Source: Simkaniaceae bacterium (GTDB lineage Bacteria; Chlamydiota; Chlamydiia; Chlamydiales; Simkaniaceae). Taken from it: a stretch of DNA of 64,000 bases. Shown here in pieces: positions 18,114 to 25,365 of the stretch. Location: the NCBI GenBank assembly GCA_018399075.1, contig CP073763.1, positions 1,550,001 to 1,614,000 of the forward strand, given 5' to 3'. Position numbers and translations under genes: made by a program. The first letter of the stretch is position 1. Each line of letters begins with the position of its first letter. Below the pieces are notes generated by a model. That model saw nothing but the letters and a program-made list of their open reading frames with translations. It made no database searches and had not been told where the DNA came from.

Positions 18114-19138
18114 GGGGCAAAAACATCCTCTTCAAGGGTGGTCGATGCGGGATTCGGACTTTCTTCAGCAAATTTCATTGAAGCCATCACAATTTCTTTT
18201 TGCTCTTTATCAAGTGCTACAAACTCTTTATCAGTTAAGATTTTTTCTTTTTTAAGGTATTCGCCAAAGAGATGAATGGGATCGCGCCCTTTGGCGGCTT
18301 CGAGTTCTTTTTTTGAGCGGTAGAGAGCAGGGTCTGAAATTGAGTGGCCACGGAACCGTTCGGTAACCGCTTCAACAAGAACTGGACGTCCTGTTTTTCT
18401 GACTTCTTCATATATATGCTTAAACCCACCATAGCACTTTGTGAAATCCATCCCATCTAGAGTGTAAGCTTTCATTCCGTAAGCTGGAGCAAAATGCTCA
18501 GCAATCGGTTGTACGCAAAGAGCTCGGTTGACTGCCGTTCCCATTCCCCACTGGTTATTTTCAATCACATAGATGCAGGGAAGGTTCCAAAGAGAGGCTA
18601 AGTTGAGTGATTCATGGACAGCTCCTTGAACAAACGCTCCATCCCCCAAAAAGCAAACAGCCACCCCATCTTGCTTTTGATACTTAAGAGAAAAAGCAGC
18701 TCCTGTGGCAATCGGGAGATGTCCTCCGACGATTCCAAACCCTCCAAGCATCCTCTCTCCATAAAAGTGCATCGATCCCCCTCGACCTAGGGCATTACCC
18801 GTCACTTTCCCATAGAGCTCTGCCATCATCTCATTCGGTGTGGCTCCATTAAGGAGTGCAAGGGCATGACAACGGTAAGTGGTGATCCACCAGTTGTTTT
18901 CTCTCCCCATAGCATGAACAGCTGCGGTTTGGATCGCTTCTTGCCCCATATAGGCATGAAAAAAACCACCAACTTTCCCCTGTTGGTATGCTGATTCGGC
19001 CCGCATTTCAAAATGACGAATCATTAGCATTTCTTTCAGAACTTCTTTCAGCCCCTCTTTTCCAAGCTCGCTTTTCGCCTCTTCAGCCTTGGCTTCGAAG
19101 AAGTTATATTTGACGTGGTGAACAGTTTTTTTCGTCAT
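18110..19138 (-). CDS. pdhA: Pyruvate dehydrogenase E1 component, alpha subunit
   Basis: 342 residues. It binds thiamine diphosphate through the GDG-(x)n-NN motif (GDGAFVQGAVHESLNLA ... ENNQWGMGT) and carries the phosphoacceptor-loop region RFRGHSISDP found in E1 alpha chains. First gene of the pdhABC operon; a promoter with TTGACT-17-TATGAA lies just upstream. Split alpha/beta E1 is the form found in Chlamydia. Confidence 0.95.
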   Translation of the reverse strand: MTKKTVHHVKYNFFEAKAEEAKSELGKEGLKEVLKEMLMIRHFEMRAESAYQQGKVGGFFHAYMGQEAIQTAAVHAMGRENNWWITTYRCHALALLNGATPNEMMAELYGKVTGNALGRGGSMHFYGERMLGGFGIVGGHLPIATGAAFSLKYQKQDGVAVCFLGDGAFVQGAVHESLNLASLWNLPCIYVIENNQWGMGTAVNRALCVQPIAEHFAPAYGMKAYTLDGMDFTKCYGGFKHIYEEVRKTGRPVLVEAVTERFRGHSISDPALYRSKKELEAAKGRDPIHLFGEYLKKEKILTDKEFVALDKEQKEIVMASMKFAEESPNPASTTLEEDVFAP

Positions 19139-19165
19139 AGATGCGCCTAATCCCCTTTAATGCTT

Positions 19166-19194
19166 TTCATACTGCACCTTAAGAGGTAAGTCAA
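19166..19194 (-). promoter_or_regulatory. Promoter of pdhABC
   Basis: Minus strand: TTGACT, 17-base spacer, TATGAA, 27 bases before the pdhA start. The -35 box overlaps the stop codon of the tiny lipoprotein gene upstream. The spacer contains ACCT-CTTA-AGGT, a small inverted repeat. Confidence 0.6.
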
Positions 19195-19346
19195 TAAGGC
19201 ATTGCCTGCATTGGCCCCAAATCTCTCTGCGGCGTGATGTTAGGATTATTTGTGACAGGCATTGCACGAAGGCCATCTTCATCATCTGTTTGATAACAGC
19301 CAACCATCAAGACCACTAACCCAATAAGCATTAAAGTAATTCGCAT
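19191..19346 (-). CDS. Tiny lipoprotein (51 residues)
   Basis: A short gene reading MRITLMLIGLVVLMVGCYQ: positively charged start, hydrophobic core and a lipobox-like VGC with the cysteine at residue 17, leaving a mature lipopeptide of about 35 residues rich in Asp, Pro, Asn and Met. A ribosome site (GGAAAGGA) lies just before the ATG. It lies upstream of pdhA on the same strand, with the pdh promoter starting at its stop codon. No function can be assigned. It fits a small outer membrane lipoprotein. Confidence 0.65.
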   Translation of the reverse strand: MRITLMLIGLVVLMVGCYQTDDEDGLRAMPVTNNPNITPQRDLGPMQAMPY

Positions 19347-19398
19347 GATCCTTTCCATAAGTTATACAAAGGAATGATCATAACTAATAGAAGTCTTT

Positions 19399-19428
19399 TT
19401 GACAATTTATAATGAACCTGGCTAGAAT
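19399..19428 (+). promoter_or_regulatory. Promoter before the DnaQ-like exonuclease gene
   Basis: TTGACA (consensus), 18-base spacer, TAGAAT. The -10 ends seven bases before ATG 19436, so the predicted RNA starts at or next to the start codon. Confidence 0.6.
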
Positions 19429-19435
19429 GCTTTAC

Positions 19436-20134
19436 ATGAGTAAGAGACCCATTTATTACGATACTGAAACGACTGGAGTTCGACCGGACAAGGATCGAAT
19501 CATTGAAATCGCCGCTTTTGACCCTGTTCAAGATCGAACCTTTCATAGTTTGATTAACCCCGGATGCCCGATTCCTCCAGAAGCAAGCGCCATTCATAAT
19601 ATCTCCGATGAAATGGTTAAAGATGCACCTACTTTTGCTGAGGTAGGAAAACTGTTTGTTGAATTCTGCTCAGAGGAAGTAGTCCTCATTGCTCATAATA
19701 ATGATTCTTTTGATAAACCCTTTTTGGAATGCGAATATAAAAGAAATGAAGTTATCCTCCCTAACTGGCCTTATATCGATTCATTAAAGTTTTCTCGAAA
19801 ATACCGCCCAGACCTTCCCCGTCACTCATTGCAGCATCTCCGTGAATACCATGGCTTCGAAGCCAACAATGCTCACCGAGCTCTAGACGACGTCCTTATT
19901 CTTCACCAAGTCTTTTCTCAAATGATCGATGATCTCTCTATGGAAACGATCATTGAACTTATGAATCAAAAGCAGACGCTCCGCCATATGCCCTTCGGCA
20001 AACACCGCGGAACCCCGATCAAAGAGGTTCCTCCAGGCTACGTCCGCTGGCTCCATGAAAATGGCGCTCTCGATAAGCCTGACAACGCCGAACTTAAAGA
20101 AGCTTTCGAAGCTTTAGGGATGCTCCCCAACTAA
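19436..20134 (+). CDS. DnaQ-like 3'-5' exonuclease with C-terminal DUF3820 domain
   Basis: DEDDh exonuclease of the DNA polymerase III epsilon family: ExoI DTETTG near residue 9, ExoII HNNDSFDKPF, ExoIII AHRALDD. The last ~50 residues (MPFGKHRGTPIKEVPPGYVRWL) match the small DUF3820 domain often fused to such nucleases. 232 residues from ATG 19436. The in-frame ATG at 19412 lies between the -35 and -10 boxes and would not be transcribed from that promoter. It may be the proofreading subunit or a separate repair/RNA nuclease; a second copy elsewhere in the genome would settle that. Confidence 0.85.
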   Translation: MSKRPIYYDTETTGVRPDKDRIIEIAAFDPVQDRTFHSLINPGCPIPPEASAIHNISDEMVKDAPTFAEVGKLFVEFCSEEVVLIAHNNDSFDKPFLECEYKRNEVILPNWPYIDSLKFSRKYRPDLPRHSLQHLREYHGFEANNAHRALDDVLILHQVFSQMIDDLSMETIIELMNQKQTLRHMPFGKHRGTPIKEVPPGYVRWLHENGALDKPDNAELKEAFEALGMLPN

Positions 20135-20200
20135 TAGAGTTGAAATATTTCCCCATTTTATGAGAGAATTCCATAAATATCGTTGTATTTGAGGAAACCC

Positions 20201-20608
20201 ATGAAGAAAAAAAACCTAGTATTACTATCACTTGCTGCAGCGCTTGTTGTTGGCTGTACCTCTATGAAAGGGACGAAAGAGCTTGCCAATTTGTCCAACT
20301 ATGAAATTGATCAGTTTATTATTGATGGAAAGACTGACAAGCACGATATTGTAGCAAAATTTGGAACACAATACTCTGTTGAAGATGACTTTGATGGACG
20401 AGAAAAATGGACCTATGAGCTCTCAACTTATAAACCAAAAGCCTCCAATTGGATTCCAGTTTATGGAGAAATCAATCGTGGAACAAATAACAAGGACTAC
20501 AAACTCACACTTTTCTTTGATGAAAATGGGAAAGTCGTTCGCCACCGCTTTCATCAGAAAGACTATGAAAGCACTCGCTGGCATCAGTACCACCCATCAA
20601 CAAACTAA
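20201..20608 (+). CDS. BamE/SmpA-like lipoprotein, first of a tandem pair
   Basis: 135 residues from ATG 20201 with GAGGAAA just upstream. Lipoprotein signal: KKK, hydrophobic core and VVGC with cysteine near residue 19. The mature part has NYEIDQFIIDGKTDKHDIVAKFGTQ followed by a WTYELS strand and LTLFFDENGKVV, the helix-helix-strand pattern of the SmpA/OmlA (BamE) fold. BamE belongs to the outer membrane assembly complex, but this fold is also used by unrelated lipoproteins, so role in Bam is only possible. The paralogue follows 58 bases later. Confidence 0.75.
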   Translation: MKKKNLVLLSLAAALVVGCTSMKGTKELANLSNYEIDQFIIDGKTDKHDIVAKFGTQYSVEDDFDGREKWTYELSTYKPKASNWIPVYGEINRGTNNKDYKLTLFFDENGKVVRHRFHQKDYESTRWHQYHPSTN

Positions 20609-20666
20609 TGAAAATGAACAAAGAGGTGGTCTTTAAACTCCCTCTTTTATTAAGAAGGGGAAAAAC

Positions 20667-21143
20667 TTGAAGAAATCTTTTTTGCTATTGGCTCTTTTAG
20701 GAGCTCTTATCACCGGATGCTATTCCATCCGCTCTAACGCGGTTCATACCAAACTCCAAACATACGAAATTGATCAGCAAATAGTTGCAGGAAAAACATC
20801 TCAAAAAGAAATTCTTAAGACCTTTGGCTCTCGCTATAGCGCTGAAATTGATACAAATGGAAGAGAGATGTGGGTCTATAATCTCGCAATTTCTATCCCA
20901 ACAGCGATTAAGCACCCTAAACAGAAGATTGAATTCATTACCGATTATCAAAGAAATCGAAATAAAAATGACCTCCCTTTCTCAGAAAAATATGAAGGCT
21001 TCTCTCCAGAGTTTGATTTAAAAGAATATTTGCTTGCCATCTTTTTTGATGAAGAGGGGCGAGTGATTAGTTTTCACTTAGACCCTAAAGACTCTACTAA
21101 AACGCCATCATGGCAATCTTTCGATCGCTCACTTTCTAAGTGA
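20667..21143 (+). CDS. BamE/SmpA-like lipoprotein, second of a tandem pair
   Basis: 158 residues, starting at TTG with AAGGGG six bases upstream. Signal and lipobox ITGC (cysteine near 18). It shares with the first copy the segment YEIDQ-IV-GKTSQKEILKTFGSRYS, the WVYNL strand and LLAIFFDEEGRVISF, so the two arose by tandem duplication; this one has a 30-residue insert in the middle. The TTG start may keep its expression lower. Its end almost touches the convergent barrel gene. Confidence 0.75.
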   Translation: MKKSFLLLALLGALITGCYSIRSNAVHTKLQTYEIDQQIVAGKTSQKEILKTFGSRYSAEIDTNGREMWVYNLAISIPTAIKHPKQKIEFITDYQRNRNKNDLPFSEKYEGFSPEFDLKEYLLAIFFDEEGRVISFHLDPKDSTKTPSWQSFDRSLSK

Positions 21144-21148
21144 ATGGG

Positions 21149-21916
21149 TTAAAAAGAAGCTTTTAAACTTAACTCCCCACCCCAAAAAATGTAGGTGTTC
21201 TTAGGAAGCCCTAAAGAAGTTCCAGATGGGGACCTTCCTGTTGTTGATCCATCTTGCCAAAACTCGAAAAATGGGGTCAAGACTAGGCTGAGATTCCGAC
21301 TTTCTTGAACAACAAATGTTAAGGGCATTTCGATGAGACAATTCTTAAACTTTTTCTTTATTTTCCAATAGGTGCCACCAATCGGTGAGAGCGCAACACT
21401 GGAAAAGACTTGTCCCATCCAGGTTCCATTAGCCCCTATAGAAAACCAAGAGTTTACAGTGTAATCTGTCATTACCCCAACAGGGACATAAAAATGATTG
21501 TATCGAAGATCGATTGATTTGCGATGGTTAAGCTTTAGATCATGGCTTAGGTGGCGATAGCCAAATCCTGAAAAGAGTGTCAATGATAGGTCCTTATTAA
21601 AAAAGGAAAATGTGTAACCCAGTCTTTCATGAACATCAACATCTAGAAGCGTTCTTTTGCCGTCCCCAGCATGAAGTTTACCATATCTCCAATCAAGTCT
21701 TGCTCCTGCATAGAGAAAGTCAAATGGTTTATATTCATAGACCCCTTGCATGCCCCCAAGGTTTCCTTTAAAAGATGGAAATCCGCTTGGTTTAACATAG
21801 CCCCTTGCATAGTTGGGACCAATCATAAAATGGTGCACGGGCGGACAGGGAGTTTCCTGTGCAAAGAGCCCCAAAGTCATCAAGTGGAATAAAAACAGTG
21901 TGAAAATCTTCTTCAT
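21149..21916 (-). CDS. Small outer membrane beta-barrel protein, hypothetical
   Basis: 255 residues. Signal peptide MKKIFTLFLF... cut near LFA-QET. The mature protein is full of alternating aromatic/polar strands (for example YTFSFFNKDLSLTLFSGFGY) and ends in LSLKASF, a C-terminal phenylalanine typical of barrels recognised by BamA. About eight to ten strands would fit. I do not recognise the family. It is convergent with the second BamE-like gene, six bases apart. Confidence 0.65.
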   Translation of the reverse strand: MKKIFTLFLFHLMTLGLFAQETPCPPVHHFMIGPNYARGYVKPSGFPSFKGNLGGMQGVYEYKPFDFLYAGARLDWRYGKLHAGDGKRTLLDVDVHERLGYTFSFFNKDLSLTLFSGFGYRHLSHDLKLNHRKSIDLRYNHFYVPVGVMTDYTVNSWFSIGANGTWMGQVFSSVALSPIGGTYWKIKKKFKNCLIEMPLTFVVQESRNLSLVLTPFFEFWQDGSTTGRSPSGTSLGLPKNTYIFWGGELSLKASF

Positions 21917-22012
21917 AGCATCTTCTTTTAAAAATTTAACTAGATAGCTAATATTGCTTTAAGTTATAAAATTTAGGCAATGAAAAACTGACTCTTGTAG
22001 AGGATACCTGAC

Positions 22013-23974
22013 ATGAAACGTTATTTTTTTCTCCTAATATTCACATCTTTGCTCCATGCAAATTCTGAAACATTCTCAGTAGATCGATTGAGAGAAACAG
22101 GAGATGAATTCTATTGCCAGCAAGAAGACAAACTTCATCATGCTGGACTGACTGAAGACTATTGCAGAGAACCAAGAAGTGATGTCAACCCTTTTGTCCC
22201 ACCTCATGGCCTTCCTCCAAGCCCAAAAGATGGCTTCCTTCCTGTTGTTATCGTAAATGGTACTGGGGCCAATGATGATGATGTTTACCTCGTGATGTAT
22301 GGGAAAGACCCACAAAATTCAGAGCAATGGGGTTTTATTGAGTTTAACGATATGGGAATCGGAAGCTTTGCTCCTATCACCTCTTCAAAAAGATACACCC
22401 TACTCTTATCCGATCTTCCTAGTTCCTCGATTGAGGGAACAGGCTCAACTCTGATTTATGTTCCCTATGTTCGAAGTGGTCGAGTCTATATCTCAGTAGG
22501 AACTCCTCTTTTTCTTAAAGCGGAAGGCACTTCAATATCTGCGCCAGCTGAAAATAACTTCACGGACCCCAATTATGAAGTCTTTTATGAAGATTTTGAA
22601 ATTACATTTTTATCTAGTCCTCCTCCTCCTCAAAATCCACAGGCCATTAATTGGACAGCTACCTGTAATACTACAAGTGTCGATACCTTTTCAGGACCTG
22701 TTGAGATGGAATATTATTCCTACCCAACGGGTCAAACTCTAGCTTCTGTTTCACCTCAAACTAACGCCGGTCCTTCAGGATTTAGCGGGAATAAAACCCA
22801 GCTCTTCACAAATTATCAATCCACCTTTTCAACCCATGCAGGACCTCCTGGAACCCTTCCTCTTTGGAACCGCCTCTTTATTCCCTTCTATCAAAACCCC
22901 TATGATAATGCTTCTCCGATCATTACCTACTTAAGAGTTATCTCGCCAAACTCGGGATTTGACCTAGTGAGTGACCCATCCGTTCCCACGTTTTATAATA
23001 CCCACCAACCCTTTCCAAAGACCTATCTTTCAACAGCAACACCGACAAATTACATCAATGCCTTTTATAGTGCTTATGGAGGAGCTGCCCCAACAAGTAA
23101 TTTAGTGATTGATACAGAGCTTACCCCTTCAGTCACTTATACTGGTCAAGTAACAGGAGCCAATAATCTATACATGCAAGCAGCCCCTGCAACGACTCCA
23201 GATGTTCAAATTGCTAATAATGCCGCCCTCCAAAGTGATTGTTCCCCCTTTTTTACAGGAACATTATTTCCAACAACTCCTCCGCCAGCAAGTCTAGACC
23301 AGTATGGATTAAGACTAGAAGACTACTTAAGCGCAGCCTTTACCGTGGGCTTTCTTCTAAATACAACGGTGGGAGCAAGCACCTTAGACTCTGCTTACTT
23401 TCAAGCAAACCAAGGCATTTTCTGGAATGAGACGCTCTCCACCCTTCCTCCAAATACAGGACCTTGGTACAACCTTTATGCCAAAGCTCTCCACATGGAA
23501 GCGATCAATAACCGTTGTTATGCCTCTCCTTATAGCGATGCAATCGGTCTTGATAGCGCGATTACCCCTAATAATTTGACCGATGCTTCAGTCGCTCCTT
23601 ATCTCCTTGTGACACTTCATGACTCGACTCCTTTCCCAGACCCCTTTAACGACCCCAATAGCTATGATGTCACCATGACCATCCCCAATGCCCCTGGCTA
23701 TAGCCTTCGCTTTCGCCAAGGAGGAGGAGCTTGGACCAATGTAACTTCTGGGAGTACTTATAACGGTCTTTACTCAAACACCACGACACCGCTTGAAATT
23801 GAATACACAAATCCCACATATGGAACTTCACAGTACTTTGTTTTCTTAAAATATAAAGTTCTTCAACCGATTAATAGTTATACCACTTCGCAAAATGCTG
23901 TCACGAATGCTACAACCTTTATTCCAAATGGGGCGAATCCTACAGGATTTACCCTAAATGTTAGCGGTGGCTAG
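22013..23974 (+). CDS. Secreted GH64 / thaumatin-like beta-1,3-glucanase family protein
   Basis: 653 residues with a signal peptide cut near LHA-NSE. The region from about residue 75 reads like the glycoside hydrolase 64 family: LPVVIVNGTGANDDDVYLVM, then GSTLIYVPYVRSGRVYISVG, EDFEITFLS and NTTSVDTFSGPVEMEYY, corresponding to family blocks I know as NxTG, SGRIYFS, EFT and VDFxGLP. GH64 enzymes cleave beta-1,3-glucan of fungal or protist walls. I cannot verify the catalytic Glu/Asp. A C-terminal Ig-like section follows. Its end overlaps the convergent kinase gene by 21 bases. A role on host or cyst polysaccharide is inference. Confidence 0.6.
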   Translation: MKRYFFLLIFTSLLHANSETFSVDRLRETGDEFYCQQEDKLHHAGLTEDYCREPRSDVNPFVPPHGLPPSPKDGFLPVVIVNGTGANDDDVYLVMYGKDPQNSEQWGFIEFNDMGIGSFAPITSSKRYTLLLSDLPSSSIEGTGSTLIYVPYVRSGRVYISVGTPLFLKAEGTSISAPAENNFTDPNYEVFYEDFEITFLSSPPPPQNPQAINWTATCNTTSVDTFSGPVEMEYYSYPTGQTLASVSPQTNAGPSGFSGNKTQLFTNYQSTFSTHAGPPGTLPLWNRLFIPFYQNPYDNASPIITYLRVISPNSGFDLVSDPSVPTFYNTHQPFPKTYLSTATPTNYINAFYSAYGGAAPTSNLVIDTELTPSVTYTGQVTGANNLYMQAAPATTPDVQIANNAALQSDCSPFFTGTLFPTTPPPASLDQYGLRLEDYLSAAFTVGFLLNTTVGASTLDSAYFQANQGIFWNETLSTLPPNTGPWYNLYAKALHMEAINNRCYASPYSDAIGLDSAITPNNLTDASVAPYLLVTLHDSTPFPDPFNDPNSYDVTMTIPNAPGYSLRFRQGGGAWTNVTSGSTYNGLYSNTTTPLEIEYTNPTYGTSQYFVFLKYKVLQPINSYTTSQNAVTNATTFIPNGANPTGFTLNVSGG

Positions 23975-25279
23975 AATGGAATCTTCAATTGTAACCTCTT
24001 TCGTTGATGAAAGAGCATAGATGACCTGATCAATCGTGGGGCTTTTTTGTGGCGGCACTTGAAGACTCAAGCAAATTTCAACAAGGCTGGAAATTGTTGC
24101 TTCTTCAGGATGACCGCTTACTTTGGAAAGCATTTGCAGCCGCCTTTCTTCTAATGGAAGATGGACATAAACTTGGTCAACTTGGTCAACTTGGTCAACT
24201 TGGTCAACTTTTGCATAGTGGCATCTATTTGGATAGCTATACGAAAAGGTCATGAGCTCTTCATCACTAAATGCCCCTTTAAAGCTTGCTTCAATCACAT
24301 CAGGAAGTCCCAATGAACTTCTAAGAATTGTTTCCATTGTCCTTCCAAAAGCAAATAGATCACTTTCCTTTGTTGGAAGAGGCCAAGAGATTCGATTCCA
24401 AGCATTTCTTAATAGAACTAATACCCCTTCTTGGGTCTCAATTCTAGAAAACACTTGGAAATAGGCACACCCCTGAATAAATACTATTTGATAACTTTCT
24501 TCTACTGGGTAGGGATAATGGTATTGATAGAGATTGGCATAATGGGTTGTTGGAGTATAGGGCTTTGGATCAGCAGAGTCCCTTAGTCCTCCAAAATCGG
24601 TTAGAGCAGCAGTTAAGCCATCGCCCACTAAAATATTATCGGGCTTAATATCGGTATGGAGCTTTCCACTTTTATGGAGAACTTCTAACCCTTGAGCTAT
24701 GCAGAAAAAAAGCTTTTTAAGAATCGCTGCATTTCTAATCAGTTTTTCTCCCATCGTATCTAAAGCCATCGGATAAAAGTTGCAGATGGCAACAGAAGTC
24801 TCTGAATACGCTAATTTAAAGACCCGAATGAATCGATCAATATAAAGTGAATGAGGAACACCTCTAAGAACAGTTTCTTCATCTTGATAGGTATTTCCTG
24901 AATAGCGGCTGATCTTCATGGCTCGAAAAGTGGGTGGAGGCAGTCTTTTGAGAGCCCCTAATTTCTTCGTCGCATACTCTTTAACTAAGTAAACCCACGA
25001 ATAGGTCCCTGCATCTAAAAACTTCTCAAAGACATAAAAATGATTCTCTCCAATCACAACTGATAACCCTTGATTAACATCTACAGGAAGGATGCAGGAA
25101 AACCCTTTGTTTTTTAGTGGTGGGCTGTAACGAATAGTGGCCTGCGTTTGGCAAACCCATTGAAATAAGATCGTTATCTTTTCTAAAGGGAGCGGCCTTT
25201 CAGTTTCGAAAATTTTTCTAGCTTGAATGAGTCCTGGGAAACAACTCCCCTGACAAATCCTTTGTTGACTAACTTCCAT
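23954..25279 (-). CDS. Serine/threonine protein kinase-like protein
   Basis: 441 residues from ATG 25279 (GGAG six bases upstream). The kinase core is visible: a poor glycine loop DAGTYSWVYLV near 90, a lysine in AMK (residue 122), a glutamate in QDEETVLR, catalytic loop HTDIKPDN (208-215, HTD instead of HRD) and TDFGG (227-231). The N-terminal 80 residues are not kinase. Four tandem VDQ triplets, encoded by nine-base repeats at 24172-24207, sit in the C-terminal part. No membrane segment or signal is seen. It is likely catalytically competent and possibly secreted to act on the host, but that is inference. Confidence 0.75.
   Translation of the reverse strand: MEVSQQRICQGSCFPGLIQARKIFETERPLPLEKITILFQWVCQTQATIRYSPPLKNKGFSCILPVDVNQGLSVVIGENHFYVFEKFLDAGTYSWVYLVKEYATKKLGALKRLPPPTFRAMKISRYSGNTYQDEETVLRGVPHSLYIDRFIRVFKLAYSETSVAICNFYPMALDTMGEKLIRNAAILKKLFFCIAQGLEVLHKSGKLHTDIKPDNILVGDGLTAALTDFGGLRDSADPKPYTPTTHYANLYQYHYPYPVEESYQIVFIQGCAYFQVFSRIETQEGVLVLLRNAWNRISWPLPTKESDLFAFGRTMETILRSSLGLPDVIEASFKGAFSDEELMTFSYSYPNRCHYAKVDQVDQVDQVDQVYVHLPLEERRLQMLSKVSGHPEEATISSLVEICLSLQVPPQKSPTIDQVIYALSSTKEVTIEDSILATANI
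24172..24207. repeat. Four tandem nine-base repeats inside the kinase gene
   Basis: CTTGGTCAA occurs four times in perfect tandem (plus a partial CTT). On the coding strand it encodes VDQ repeated. Changes in copy number would lengthen or shorten the protein without a frameshift. Confidence 0.9.
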
Positions 25280-25365
25280 TCCCTTCTCCAATAAATAAAT
25301 ATATTAGTGAAAGATAATAACATAACTAAGTAAATTATAAAATATAGAGATTATTTGAAATAAAG

